A stretch of DNA of 64,000 nucleotides from Streptomyces sp. NBC_00775 (GTDB lineage Bacteria; Actinomycetota; Actinomycetes; Streptomycetales; Streptomycetaceae), in assembly GCF_036347135.1 (NCBI RefSeq), contig NZ_CP108938.1:10788001-10852000 (forward strand), given 5' to 3'. A program made the translations under genes and the position numbers. Shown piece after piece: positions 9,090 through 18,509 of the stretch (position 1 is the first letter of the stretch; each line of letters opens with the position of its first letter). The notes beneath the pieces are model-generated. The model did no database searches. It worked only from the letters and a program-made list of their open reading frames with translations, and had not been told where the DNA came from.

Positions 9090-9480
9090 CTCAACACAAT
9101 GGGGCGGGAGAACACGGTCGAGGTGGCAGTGGTGGTGCGAAATCCCCACGCACGGCCGGTCACTGACCCCTCGTCACGGGATACGGCCATCAACCGCCAC
9201 GAGATGGACGGGAAGGGCACGCCGCGCATCGTGACGACGTGGCATACGGTCCACAAGCTCACCACGGAAAGGACGTGGCACCTGCGCCCGAACAACGGTC
9301 GCGAGCGCCACCCGGCCGGCGCGTAGGTGGGTATAGGGCAACTCGCTTCGCCGGCATCGGCGTTCAGGGCTGCCTGGACGTGTCTCTGCTCGTGCGGGGA
9401 GCTGGGCGGTCGACCGTGGCTTCACTCGCCCCATCCCAACTCAGTCTGATCGGTGGCCGCGTAGAGCTGTACGGGAATCG
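9090..9480. other. Gene-poor gap
   Basis: No recognisable gene is seen. Several short frames exist, including one of 104 residues from 9239, but none has family-like sequence. The segment presumably includes the promoter of the GH35 gene. It ends at the IS relic that begins about 9481. Confidence 0.4.
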
Positions 9481-9509
9481 TTATCTAGATCTGGCTCTTA
9501 GCTTCGCTT

Positions 9510-10797
9510 TTATCCCTGAGGGTGGTGGGTCGCGGGTCTTGCGGCTGTTTTGACTGCGGGGTGGCGGGGTGCGGGTCCTCGCCGGGTGCCTTGTGGACGG
9601 CCTGCGGAGCGTCCGAAGGGTTGTGGCGGCTTGGCTGGTGTTCCCACTGCTGCCTGAACGTGACGAAATCGTCGGCGGACACGGCCAGGTGTGAGCCGGG
9701 CAGGCGGCAGCGGTTTCTCCCAGGGCAGTCGGTGGTCGGCCACCAGGGTTCGGGCGAGGCGAAGTTGGGTGTAGGCGGCGATGATGAGCCAGGTCCACCG
9801 GTCGGCCTGCTCGGGAGTGCGGGGCCGGGGCAGGGTCCAGTTCAGAGTCTGGCGGGCGAAGCGGAAGGTGTGTTCGATGTCGAAGCGGCGGGTGTAGGCC
9901 CGCCAGAGCAGGTCCGGATTGGGGGTGTGGCCGGGTGGTCCTGTCCACCACAGCCACAAGGTCTTCGGTGCCCGGCTCCGGCCGGGCAGCCGGTCGACGG
10001 TGAGCCGGACCAGGGTGCCGGGGACGATGGGGCGGGGGCCGCGGCTGCCGTGGCCGTCGTGCTGCTGGGTCTTGGCGTGCAAGCGGTGCCATATCTGCAC
10101 GGTCACCGCGCCGTATTGCTCGTCCGTGCATGTGTGGACGGCGTCCGGGGCCGGCCAGGTGGTGGGGTCGGGGCAGGCGAATTTCGCGCCGTGGCGGCGC
10201 GGCCTCCCGGCAGCCGTCCTGAGCCGGGGCGGCGGTGAGCTCGAGGGCCAGGCGCACGGAGTCGTAGCCACGGTCGAACACGAACAGCGGTGTCTGCAGG
10301 CCCAGTTCAGGACTCTGTTGCAGCAGGCCGCGGATCTGGCGGGCGGCGACCGTGCTCGGGTTCTCGCCCGGGACCAGGCGCCGGGCATCGACCGGAGCGG
10401 TCCACGAGTTCGTCGTCAACTCCAGGCCGGCGAGCCAGGAGTAGGCCCAGCCGGCCACGATCGGCTGTCCCGCCGAGTGCCTCGAGGGGTGGTAGTAGTA
10501 GCCGCGTCCGGGTGAGCACTCCGCGTCGCTGCGGACCCACACACTCACGTCCACCGCGAATACCGGACACGACGCGCGAGGCAGCGAGTCGGCCAACAGC
10601 GCACGTGCCGCTTCGGCCCCCGCACGGCCGTTGGCCAGAGCCGCATAGGTGCTCCCGTGACCACGACGGTGCAGCCCGTCCAGCGACAGGTAGGGCAGGG
10701 AAATGACCGGACCGGCTGCCAGCAGGGCGTCCGTCAGCTCGAACAACGCATCCGCCCGTCGGGACAGACAGTCGTACCAACCCGTGCGGAAGCGCAT
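9510..10797 (-). pseudogene. IS4-like (NF041680-type) transposase with internal deletion
   Basis: From MRFRTGWYDCLSRRADALFE the protein follows a DDE transposase common in Streptomyces. DVSVW and LFVFDRGYDSVRLALEL lie in the first frame. The second frame holds WRAYTRRFDIEHTFRFARQ, which contains the Glu of the DDE set. Near 10200-10240 the frame breaks and an expected stretch of about 20 residues (after LTAAPAQ, before GRPRRHGAKF) is missing. The element is therefore dead. It sits on the 5' part of the adjacent NucA/NucB gene. Confidence 0.75.
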
Positions 10798-10829
10798 CAG
10801 GTTGGCCTTGCCCTGGCGGCCTGCCCCCG

Positions 10830-11214
10830 CCCCGAGCACACTGACAGGGACACCAAGCCGTACATGTCGGCGAAGAAGGTGCCCGGGCAGACGCCGGCGG
10901 ATCCGCTCCACCGGACGGTGAGCGCACGCCGCATCGACGACAACCGGAAGGCGGCGGTCAAGCAGTGCAAGCGGTACTGGGGACGCAACTACACCAACGG
11001 AGGGAAGGAGTGCGACGAGTACCCCTTTGCGAGCACGTATGAAGGGGCTGCGGAGCATGACTACGACGCGGAAGCACGAGAGTTCAACTTCTCCGCGAAG
11101 CCGATCCCGGGCGACGACAACCAGGCGGGCGGCAACATCCTGAAGAGCTCCTACGCCAAGAACCGCGTCATTGACGGAATGGATGACGGCTTCATCGTGA
11201 AGATCGTCACATGA
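10830..11214 (+). pseudogene. NucA/NucB-type DNase domain, N-terminus lost
   Basis: The frame contains ECDEYPFASTYEGAAE, then DDNQAGGNILKSSY and RVIDGMDDGFIVKIVT. These are the characteristic blocks of the NucA/NucB deoxyribonuclease domain found at the C-termini of secreted actinobacterial nucleases and toxins. The upstream frame runs into the IS4-like relic, so the exporting N-terminus has been lost. The C-terminus is intact and ends one base before the stop of the convergent gene at 11216. Confidence 0.75.
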
Positions 11215-11215
11215 C

Positions 11216-11683
11216 CTATGCTGCGGCGGGCCAGAACTGCACGAGGTAGCGCTCCACACCGTGGCCAGTGCCTTCGCCCTCCGACAGGGCCGCGGCCTCG
11301 GCCCGGCCTGCACAGTGGACACGGACGTGCCACGAACCGCCGGAATCCGCCAGCGTGATCAGGTCGTCCATCCGGCCCGTGTGCATGGACCACACGGCTA
11401 CCTGACCACTGGTCGACTCAAATTTGGCTTCGGCCATCTCGTCCCAGTCGGCCCGGTTCTGCTGAGGCGGTGGCCCATCCCACACTTCGGCGCTGACCGC
11501 GGCGGTGTGGGTATGGCCGCCGCTGGTGATATCCAGGCGCCCTGGGTGAGTGCTGAGGAACACGTGCCGGTTGAAGTCGTCCGGGAAGGGAACCGGCAGG
11601 TCCGCGTCATCGGACTCCTGCAACCCGAAGGCGTGAAAGCCCACGTACGCATTCACATCCTGCTGCCGCACAAGCTTTGCCAT
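11216..11683 (-). CDS. Hypothetical protein convergent with the DNase fragment
   Basis: The 155-residue acidic protein starts MAKLVRQQDVNAYVGFHAFG and ends VERYLVQFWPAAA. There is no signal peptide or membrane segment. The tail-to-tail position against a NucA/NucB DNase domain invites an immunity hypothesis. Immunity genes normally follow the toxin on the same strand, so this is weak. I do not recognise the family. Confidence 0.6.
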   Translation of the reverse strand: MAKLVRQQDVNAYVGFHAFGLQESDDADLPVPFPDDFNRHVFLSTHPGRLDITSGGHTHTAAVSAEVWDGPPPQQNRADWDEMAEAKFESTSGQVAVWSMHTGRMDDLITLADSGGSWHVRVHCAGRAEAAALSEGEGTGHGVERYLVQFWPAAA

Positions 11684-11689
11684 GAGCGC

Positions 11690-12080
11690 CCTTCGATATC
11701 ACACACGACTGGCCATCCCCGAGATCGTAGGCCCGTGCTGACCCGACGGGCACAGGCGCATGGCCGGGTCACCGGGCGCAGGCCAGACCACGGGCCCGAC
11801 CACGCTGTAACCGCCCCCATGTCTGGGTCCGCCAGGCAGGGCGGGGCGGCCTGCCGGTGGGTGGCGAGGGCAGGGTGGTATCCGCAACTGGCTACTCCCA
11901 TGTCTTTGCCGACGTTTTGGGCCTACGGAGCGGATGTCGCCGTACGGAGGATCGAAGGCGAAGGCGAAGGCGATCAGCAGAGGCCTCGGCGGCCTGTACT
12001 TCATGTGTCCGCTGCCAGGCTGCGTACCAACTCCCTTTGCTTGTCGTGTAGGAGCGGCCACTCACCCTGTTGTACGTGCA
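11690..12080. other. Gap without recognisable genes
   Basis: Frames are present on both strands, but their composition is proline/arginine-rich shadow sequence. The segment lies between a hypothetical gene and a truncated helicase-associated protein and may be intergenic or decayed DNA. Confidence 0.35.
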
Positions 12081-12084
12081 GCCA

Positions 12085-12322
12085 CTACCGGGTCTGGTCT
12101 TCGTCTGGTGTATCGGGCCACCAGGCGATGTCCGAGGGCAGGCCGTGGAGGTGATGGCGGGCGGCCCAGTAGTGCCGCAGCCAGTCCAGTGGCCAGGGCG
12201 GGTTCCACCAGGTGTCCAGGGCAGTGAGTTGCCGGCCGAGGCGGGTGGGTTGGGCGGCGATGCGCTGGCGGTGGCGTTGCTGGTTGAGCCATTTGCCCAG
12301 AGCGAAGCCGTCATAGATGGTG
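12085..12322 (-). pseudogene. Helicase-associated (HA) domain fragment
   Basis: The peptide DGFALGKWLNQQRHRQR followed by LTALDTWWNPPWPLDWLRHY matches one helicase-associated repeat, a small helical domain (W-x-x-QR...L--IGWWWNP) repeated at the C-termini of large actinobacterial helicase-like proteins. Its N-terminal side is cut by the IS3 element beginning about 12323. The ATG at 12348 lies inside the IS end and is not native. Confidence 0.65.
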
Positions 12323-12388
12323 TGAGGCTGATCCTTTGGAGCGGACACCCTGACAATGGATCTTGATGGTCCAGGGAGGGATGTTCAG

Positions 12389-12703
12389 GTGGGACGCAAG
12401 TCTCCGCATCCGGAGGAGTTCAGGAAGGACGCTGTCGCGCTCTACCGCGCCGCCGCCGGGAAGCGGACGTATGCGGCGGTGGCTGCGGATCTCGGTATCA
12501 CCGCGGAGTCGCTGCGGACGTGGGTCCGTAAGGACGAGGCCCAGGCCGCGCCCGAGGGCCGCGACGGCAGCGTCAGTACGGCGGAGGAGCTGGCCCGGCT
12601 GCGGGCTGAGAACGCCAGGCTGCTCAAAGCCGAGCATGAGTGGCGGCTGGAGCGCGAGATCCTGCGCCAGACAGCCGCTTATTTTGCTCGGGAGGTGAAG
12701 TGA
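12389..12703 (+). CDS. IS3-family transposase OrfA
   Basis: The protein is about 104 residues from a GTG (VGRKSPHPEEFRKDAVALYR). It has a helix-turn-helix (YAAVAADLGITAESLRTWVR) and a leucine-rich coiled coil (EELARLRAENARLLKAEHEW). The stop overlaps the orfB GTG (GTGA at 12700), typical of IS3 coupling. The gene itself looks intact. Confidence 0.8.
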   Translation: MGRKSPHPEEFRKDAVALYRAAAGKRTYAAVAADLGITAESLRTWVRKDEAQAAPEGRDGSVSTAEELARLRAENARLLKAEHEWRLEREILRQTAAYFAREVK

Positions 12704-13597
12704 GCCCCCACCGCTGGGCCTTCATCTCCGACAACCGCGCCGACTTCGGCGTCAAGCGGATCTGCCGGGTGCTCGGGTGTCCCGCGCCGGCTACTACCGG
12801 CACCTGGCCACCGAGCAGGCCCGCGCCGAGCGCCAGGCCGAGGAGGAGCGGACCGTGAGCGAGATCCGCGCCATTCACACCGAGCACCATGGTGCCTACG
12901 GCGCCCCGCGTGTCCATGCCGAGCTGCAGGCGAGGGGCCGCAAGATCAACCGCAAGCGCGTGAGCCGGCTGATGCGGATCAACCGCATCGTCGGCCGGCA
13001 CCTGCGGAAGAAGAAGCGGACGACGATCGCGGACAGGACCGCGCCGCCCGCGGCGGACCTGGTGATGCGCGACTTCACCGCGGACGCCCTGAACACCAGG
13101 TGGTGCGGCGACATTACCTATATAGCCGTCGGCCCGACCTGGCTCTATCTCGCCACGGTGATCGACATCTGCTCTAGGAAGGTCGTGGGCTGGTCGATCG
13201 CGGACCATATGCGCACCTCGCTGGTCACCGACGCGATCGAGATGGCCGTGGCCGCCCGCGGCGGCGGGGTTCACGGCGTCGTCTTCCACACGGACAGGGG
13301 CGCCCGTACAGCGCGGCCGCCTTCGCCGAGGTGTGCCGCCGGCACCGCATCCGCCGCAGCATGGGCCGGGTCGGCTCAAGCTACGACAACGCCCTGGCCG
13401 AGTCGTTCTTCCAGGGCCTCAAACCCGAGTTGCTCCACAGACGCCGCTGGACCTCGAAGGCGCAGACGCGGCTCGAGCTGTTCCGCCGGCTTTCGTACTA
13501 CAACCGGCGCCGCCGCCACTCCGCCCTCGGCTACCTCACACCAGCTGAGTTCGAACAACAACTGATCACGACACGTACGCTGTCACTCGTCGCATGA
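12700..13597 (+). pseudogene. IS3-family transposase OrfB, two frameshifts
   Basis: The DDE integrase core is recognisable: NTRWCGDITYIAVGPTWLYL (first Asp), VVFHTDRGA (second Asp), then YDNALAESFFQGLKPELL (Glu) and NRRRRHSALGYLTPAEFE. Single-base losses near 12770 (VLG/VSRAGYY) and near 13308 (HTDRGA/QYSAA) split it into three frames. It needs both corrections to be functional. Confidence 0.85.
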
Positions 13598-13629
13598 AAC
13601 CCGGTGTCCACTCCCCGGGAGCAACCTCA

Positions 13630-14168
13630 GAATTCCCGTACCCCGCGCAAGGAGACGACGCGGGAGGGGGCCGACCGCAATTACGGCGAGCTGCTCCAGG
13701 AGTTGAGGATCATCCAGCCCGGGGGGTCCAGATCCTGTTCGCGTTTTGCTGACGCTGGCCTTCACCGCCCGCTTCCCCACGCTCGATACGGCGCAGCGCA
13801 CCATGTGCATCACCACGCTGCTGCTCGCGGTGCTCGCTGCGGCCCTGTTCACTGCGTCGGCCGCCTTGCATCGCACGCTGTTTCAGCGCGGGGCCAAGCC
13901 CGAGATCGTGCGGACCTCGTCACGGCTCGCGGGGGCGGGCATGAGCGTCTTGATGCTGGCTCTCACCGGCTCCGTGCTGCTCGTCGTCGACGTGGTGCTC
14001 GGCCGGGTCGAGGGCGTGATAGCGGGGAGCGCGACGCTGCTGGTGTGCGGCGGCCTGTGGGGGCTGTTTCCACAGCTCGTCAGGCGGCACGCCGCACGGT
14101 CCGAGGCCCGAGTGGCCCTGGGACCGCCGACCGGAGCGAACCAGGTGGGCGCCAGGCACCACGAGTGA
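13630..14168 (+). pseudogene. DUF6328-type membrane protein, truncated and frameshifted
   Basis: The C-terminal part (13746 onward) has about four hydrophobic segments (TMCITTLLLAVLAAALFTAS; GMSVLMLALTGSVLLVVDVV; VIAGSATLLVCGGLWGLFP). An upstream frame gives ETTREGADRNYGELLQELRI, the soluble N-terminal motif of this family. Frame breaks occur near 13723 and 13749. The true start is lost at the IS3 end. The family is widespread in streptomycetes, often near stress genes; its function is unknown to me. Confidence 0.7.
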
Positions 14169-14322
14169 TGCCCGTCATGCCGAACCTCGTTGCCGACCGT
14201 GACTGCGATGCGGGCGACCGTTCGGATCCCCCTGATTCCAGAACACAGCCGCCGCAGTCAGACCGGTGTGGTCCAGGCACCGGTTTCCTGTGGCGGCTGT
14301 GCTTCCTGCAGGGAGGGCGGTG

Positions 14323-14763
14323 TTACTGGCTGGCGGGTGCTGCCATGTGCAGCAGCCGTTCGGTGATCTCCCGGTACTGCCGGAACGCAAGCCGTAGTTC
14401 CTCGGTCTGCGCATCGGTGTCCTGGTCCTGCCAGCTTGCGCGCAGGACGCGGCGCCGTTCTGTGAGGCTGTTGGTGAACTGGGTGGCGGCCTTGTCGAAG
14501 ACGGTGTCGGCTTCTTCCACGGCCTGGCGCGGGCTGTCGACGAAGGTGCTGAGAGCCTGCTGGAGGCGCAGGGTGAGCTTGTCCCGGTCGCCCCGCGGGA
14601 TCAGGTCCGGGCCGGGTTTGCGGTCGGGGCTGTCGGTGCTGGTGCCGGGCTCACGCGGTGCGTGAGCGGGTTCGGTGCGGGGTGCCTGTGGGGCGCGCTG
14701 CATCGCGGGATCCGGGGTTCCGGGCTGGGGGTGCGGTGCGTGTTCGGCATTGTGCGACATCAT
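14323..14763 (-). CDS. Conserved hypothetical protein, coiled-coil type
   Basis: The 146-residue protein begins MMSHNAEHAPHPQPG, has a proline-rich disordered N-terminus, then a helical core (RLQQALSTFVDSPRQAVEEA ... SLTERRRVLRASW). The start ATG overlaps the stop of the upstream gene (ATGATG/TGA), so the two are translationally coupled. Both share an FVDSP-(R/Q)-AV-EAD motif, which suggests they are paralogues. Confidence 0.65.
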   Translation of the reverse strand: MMSHNAEHAPHPQPGTPDPAMQRAPQAPRTEPAHAPREPGTSTDSPDRKPGPDLIPRGDRDKLTLRLQQALSTFVDSPRQAVEEADTVFDKAATQFTNSLTERRRVLRASWQDQDTDAQTEELRLAFRQYREITERLLHMAAPASQ

Positions 14764-15131
14764 GTGCTGCTTCCCTTCGCGTGGCGTCGGGTCAGTGCCC
14801 ACGCGTGGCCGTTGTCGTCGGGGGACGGCGGACGGTGCCGGTCGAAGTCGCCGGCTTGTTCGGTGACCAACGTCTCGAAGAGGCTTCGGGCTTCGACCAT
14901 GGCCTCCCGCATTTCCTCGGTACCGCTCTGGTCGCGGGCCGCTGCGTGCACGCTGCGGTAGCCGTGGACATGGGCGGCGTGGTGGACGGAGAGGGCGGCG
15001 ATCTGCTCCTCGAACTGCTCGCCGTCGGGGAAGCTGCGGTCCCCTGCCAGGCGCGCCAGCAGCGCGTCCGCCTCGGTGACGGCCTTCTGTGGCGAGTCGA
15101 CGAACTGTTCCTGAATGTCGGCCCACTGAGC
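14760..15131 (-). pseudogene. Paralogue of the downstream hypothetical, 5' end cut by IS5 remnant
   Basis: The frame reads IQEQFVDSPQKAVTEADALL, then HHAAHVHGYRSVHAAARDQS, and ends HAKGSST. The core resembles the downstream gene (QQALSTFVDSPRQAVEEADT). The N-terminus is replaced at about 15131 by the truncated IS5 copy. The stop overlaps the next start by 4 nt. Function unknown. Confidence 0.6.
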
Positions 15132-15361
15132 GTTTTCAGCGTTGCCTCTCCAGGGTGAGGACGGCTTTGGCGATGACGGTCATGCGGTTGGGGCTGATGT
15201 GGGATCTGCGGAAGATCTGCCAGGACTTCAGCCGTGCCATGGCGCGCTCGACCGGAGCCCTGGCTTGGGCAAGGGCCCGGTTGACGGTGTGCTGGGTCGG
15301 GGTCAGCTCTCCGCATGGTGGCCGTTTGAGGCCGGTGGTGACCCAGGTGCCGGCGCCCGTG
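15131..15361 (-). mobile_element. Truncated IS5-type element (3' part)
   Basis: This is a nearly identical, inverted copy of 17100-17322, including the terminal GAGCGTTTTCAGCG and the transposase C-terminus ([20 protein letters not shown]). The 5' part of the element is missing. With the full copy at 16440-17322 it forms a long inverted repeat. Confidence 0.8.
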
Positions 15362-15469
15362 ACGGGCCGCCATCTCGCGCGCCACGGGTTGAGGAGGTGT
15401 CTGTCGAGGAGTGCAGCTGTCCATACGTGGCAGCGACAGGGTGTCCCCGGCCCCTCAGGAGCGCCAGGT

Positions 15470-15889
15470 TCAGGCCGAGCCGGTCGAGCCGGGCCTCGCT
15501 CCGGCGGGCCCGCCCACGACCGTGAGTAGGTCCACGACGAAGATCAGCGTCGAGCCCGCCGGGATCAACGGAGAGGGTGACTGCTTGCCGTAACCGAGAC
15601 GCGGGGGAACGATGATCTCGCGCCGGCCGCCGACCTTCATTCCCCTTACTCCCCGGTCCCAGCCCTTGATGACCCTGCCACCGCCCACGGCGAACTTGAA
15701 CGGCCGGTCCCGCTCCCAGGAGGAGTCGAACTCTCTTCCGGACGCGAACGTGACCCCTACATAGTGAACCTGGACGACCCTGCCCGGCTGCGCCTCGGGG
15801 CCGTCCCCAACCACGAGGTCCCGGATCGTCAGCTCGGTGGGCGCGTCACCCTCCGGAACCTCGATTCTGGGCTTCGTCAGTTCGCTCAT
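15470..15889 (-). CDS. FKBP-type peptidyl-prolyl isomerase
   Basis: The 139-residue cytoplasmic protein catalyses cis-trans isomerisation of prolyl bonds. The FKBP core is clear: VVQVHYVGVTFASGREFDSS, FAVGGGRVIKGWDRGVRGMK, REIIVPPRLGYG and LIFVVDLL. MSELTKPRIEVPEG (ATG 15889) is the usual start for streptomycete homologues, so the longer frame at 15940 is not used. The tail after VVDLL is longer than I expect (GGPAGARPGSTGSA), perhaps because the 3' end was altered. Confidence 0.85.
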   Translation of the reverse strand: MSELTKPRIEVPEGDAPTELTIRDLVVGDGPEAQPGRVVQVHYVGVTFASGREFDSSWERDRPFKFAVGGGRVIKGWDRGVRGMKVGGRREIIVPPRLGYGKQSPSPLIPAGSTLIFVVDLLTVVGGPAGARPGSTGSA

Positions 15890-16079
15890 CGCGGTCCCAT
15901 CGCTCGCCACCGGAATCCCTCGCACGGGCCGGCCGGACACATGGACATTCCATGCGGCAGGCGATCACGCTACCGGCAATGCCCATGCTCCGAGGTGCAC
16001 CCCGTGCCACGGAACACGGCTCTCGCGTCCGGGGGATGTACCGGAGGGAGAGCCGGCCAAACCAGGGCGCGTCTCGGGC

Positions 16080-16439
16080 CGTGTTTCGTCTGCGCGTTCC
16101 TCAAGGGAGACCCTGACTACAGACACGAGTTGGTCTACGCCACGCTGACCACGCGCGTTTATGGATCAGTGGCCCACGGTGCCGGAAAAGGTTCTCGTCG
16201 CACCCACGGCGCACGTGAAAGACGTCGTCAGCGGGTTCTCCGAGGACGGCTACGTGCTGATGATGCAGCCGTGCGCCATGTGGCGCTCGCGGTTGAAGAA
16301 GTGCTGGCGCCGGAGCGGGTGTATCTGCTGTCGCTGGGGTCGCAGCAAGGAAACACTCATGTCCACTGGCATGTTGCGGCCCTACCGCCCGGGGTCCCTT
16401 ACGAGCAGCAGCAGTTCCATGCGCTCATGGCCGAACACG
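16080..16439 (+). pseudogene. HIT-family hydrolase, frameshifted and truncated
   Basis: Segments in two frames assemble into a HIT protein: CFVCAFLKGDPDYRHELVYA, then (other frame) VPEKVLVAPTAHVKDVVSGF, then (first frame) GNTHVHWHVAALPPGVPYEQ. The last contains the histidine triad H-x-H-x-H. At least two frameshifts are needed. The C-terminus is cut at MAEHG by the IS5 element beginning at 16440. Confidence 0.75.
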
Positions 16440-17322
16440 GAGCGTTTTCAGCGTGGTCACCGGTCGGATGACGGAAGCGGCGTGAGATGGTTTCGCAACA
16501 GACAGTGCTCCTGTGCCGTTGAGGGAGGTGTTCGACGTCTCAACCCACCGGCACAGGAGCCCTGTTGGTTCCCTATCCTGCCGCACTCGACCTCCCGCAC
16601 GCCCTGGTCGAGTGGGTCACCATGCTCATCGTCACCCGCGAAGGTGACCGGCGGTGCAAGCTCCCGCCGCACCAGCGCGCACTCGTCGCTCTGGTGTACC
16701 TGCGCCGCCACGACAGCCTCGTAAGGATCGCGGCTGGTTTCTGCATATCCGTCGGCACCGCGCACGCCTACGTCACCACCGTGACGAACCTGCTCCCCGA
16801 CCGGGCCCCGGGTCTGCTGAAGACCCTGCGCGAGAACGACCCGGACTTCGTCCTCCTCGACGGAACCCTCGCCGAGTGCGACCGCGTCGGCGACAGCCGC
16901 GCGGACTACTCGGCCAAGCACCGCCGGCACGGAGTGAACGTCCAGGTCCTCACCGATCCGACAGGCGAGCTGCTGTGGTTCTCGCCCGCCCTGCCGGGCG
17001 GCACCCACGATCTCACCGCAGCCCGCACCCACCAGATCATCCGGATCTGCGAACGCCAGGGTGTCCCCGTCCTCGCCGACCGCGCCTACACGGGCGCCGG
17101 CACCTGGGTCACCACCGGCCTCAAACGGCCACCATGCGGAGAGCTGACCCCGACCCAGCACACCGTCAACCGGGCCCTTGCCCAAGCCAGGGCTCCGGTC
17201 GAGCGCGCCATGGCACGGCTGAAGTCCTGGCAGATCTTCCGCAGATCCCACATCAGCCCCAACCGCATGACCGTCATCGCCAAAGCCGTCCTCACCCTGG
17301 AGAGGCAACGCTGAAAACGCTC
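16440..17322 (+). mobile_element. IS5-type element, apparently intact
   Basis: The 883-bp element has perfect 14-bp terminal inverted repeats (GAGCGTTTTCAGCG at the left, CGCTGAAAACGCTC at the right) around one intact transposase frame. No clear target duplication is visible. It is inserted in a HIT-family gene. A second, truncated copy lies inverted at 15131-15361. Confidence 0.85.
16565..17314 (+). CDS. IS5-type transposase (DDE_Tnp_4)
   Basis: The 249-residue protein has an N-terminal HTH ([20 protein letters not shown]) and a DDE core: [12 protein letters not shown] (first Asp), [13 protein letters not shown] (second Asp) and [17 protein letters not shown] (Glu). No frame break is seen, so it is probably functional. 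The listed TTG start follows the 5' inverted repeat; GTG or ATG codons slightly downstream are alternatives. Confidence 0.85.
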   Translation: MVPYPAALDLPHALVEWVTMLIVTREGDRRCKLPPHQRALVALVYLRRHDSLVRIAAGFCISVGTAHAYVTTVTNLLPDRAPGLLKTLRENDPDFVLLDGTLAECDRVGDSRADYSAKHRRHGVNVQVLTDPTGELLWFSPALPGGTHDLTAARTHQIIRICERQGVPVLADRAYTGAGTWVTTGLKRPPCGELTPTQHTVNRALAQARAPVERAMARLKSWQIFRRSHISPNRMTVIAKAVLTLERQR

Positions 17323-17491
17323 ACTGAGCCCTGTATTGCGCGCGGGCCTCGGGCGACAACGGCTGCTCAAGACCGTGTCGCGGAGCGACGGGCCTGCGGT
17401 GATAGCGCACGGTGACGGTTCAGGATGCGAGGGTGATCGGGCACTGATTGGCTGATGGGGCCCGCTCTTCCCGACAGTCCAAGGAGTGACT

Positions 17492-17701
17492 ATGAGCGCC
17501 GCAGGCGAATCCGGCAACCGAGCACAGCAGATGCGCGAGAAGGCCCAGAAGCTGACCGAAGCCGCGGAGCGTACGACCGACCTGCAGGAGCGTCAGAAGC
17601 TTCAGGAGCAGGCCCGTGGCCTGCAGGAGCAGATCAAGCAGCAGGGCCAGCCTGGTGAGAGCAGGTCGAAGGGCACTCCTGGCGGCGGGCGGAACCAGTA
17701 G
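17492..17701 (+). CDS. DUF6381-like small coiled-coil protein
   Basis: The 69-residue hydrophilic protein (MSAAGESGNRAQQMREKAQK ... LQEQARGLQEQIKQQGQ) is almost all helix-forming with heptad-like repeats. A strong ribosome site (aaggag) sits 7 nt before the ATG at 17492. It matches my recollection of the DUF6381 family of streptomycete stress-region proteins. Function unknown. Confidence 0.7.
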   Translation: MSAAGESGNRAQQMREKAQKLTEAAERTTDLQERQKLQEQARGLQEQIKQQGQPGESRSKGTPGGGRNQ

Positions 17702-17730
17702 CCCCCTGAATGAGGCACGGCCACTCAATC

Positions 17731-17772
17731 GCAGATGGTCTCCAGCCCCGGCCGGGGCTGGAGACCATCTGC
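17731..17772 (+). terminator. Perfect 21-bp inverted repeat
   Basis: Positions 17731-17751 and 17752-17772 are exact reverse complements with no loop (core CAGCCCCGGCCGGGGCTG). It lies 30 nt after the preceding stop. It probably acts as a terminator or transcript-stabilising hairpin. Confidence 0.7.
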
Positions 17773-17948
17773 GACCGGTTTGTGTCGCACGGGCAAGGAG
17801 TAGGGCCAGGGCAGTACTTCTCGCATGTCCGTCCTTGTCGTGACCAGAAGTCGCTGCTCTCTCAGCCTCCCCGCACCCGGTTTCAGAAATGGATTCACCG
17901 ATCGGTGCAGTCTTCATCTTCGTGTCACGCGAAGGAAGGGATTCTGTT

Positions 17949-18293
17949 GTGAGTGAAAGCATTTGGGGCTACCACCCAGCGTCGGGACATCAGATGGGAA
18001 CCGATCTGATCGGTTTCAAGGTCGAGGCGACCGATGGCGGCATCGGCAAGATCGACAAGCACTCTGACGATGTCGGCGCCGCCCACCTTGTCGTCGACAC
18101 CGGTGCTTGGATCTTCGGCAAGCACGTGCTTCTCCCGGCCGGGATCATCACGCGCGTCGACACTGCCGAGAAGAAGGTCTACGTCGACCGCACCAAGGAC
18201 GAGATCAAGAACGCACCCGAGTTCGACAGGGACAAGCACACGGGCGACCCCCGCTACCTTGAGCAACTCGGCAAGTACTACGGGCACATGTGA
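17949..18293 (+). CDS. PRC-barrel domain protein
   Basis: The 114-residue protein from GTG 17949 (VSESIWGYHPASGHQMG) contains TDLIGFKVEATDGGIGKIDK and a VDTGAWIFGKHVLLPAGIIT segment typical of PRC-barrel domains, and ends YLEQLGKYYGHM. A purine-rich ribosome site (aaggaaggg) precedes the GTG by about 9 nt. Streptomycetes carry many such proteins near stress genes; the biochemical role is not established. Confidence 0.8.
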   Translation: MSESIWGYHPASGHQMGTDLIGFKVEATDGGIGKIDKHSDDVGAAHLVVDTGAWIFGKHVLLPAGIITRVDTAEKKVYVDRTKDEIKNAPEFDRDKHTGDPRYLEQLGKYYGHM

Positions 18294-18509
18294 CCCCTCG
18301 TTCGCTTTTGGTACGGCTCCCGCCGGTAGCTGGTCACCGGCCAGATCAGACCGCTCACGGGCGCTGCCTGGTTTTCGTTAGCAGGACGGTGCGTTCTGCC
18401 GGTCGCACCGTCAAGTCGTCTGCAACAAGTGGCTGGTGAAGGCAACACAGGCGAACCGTAACGAGCCCGCCGTCGAGAGTGGCCCCTCCACCCGAGGAGG
18501 CGAAGCGCC

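Larger units (their letters stand above)
12323..13629 (+). mobile_element. IS3-family element, inactive
   Basis: The element is bounded by imperfect inverted repeats: TGAGGCTGATCC...GGAGCGGACACC at the left, and the reverse complement of TGAGGTTGCTCCC...GGAGTGGACACC at the right. It contains orfA and a frameshifted orfB. No clear target duplication is seen. It truncates a helicase-associated gene on one side and a DUF6328 gene on the other. Confidence 0.75.

Noticed and set aside
9239..9553. 104-residue plus-strand frame as a gene
   Set aside because: It runs into the end of the IS4-like relic and has no family-like sequence or ribosome site.
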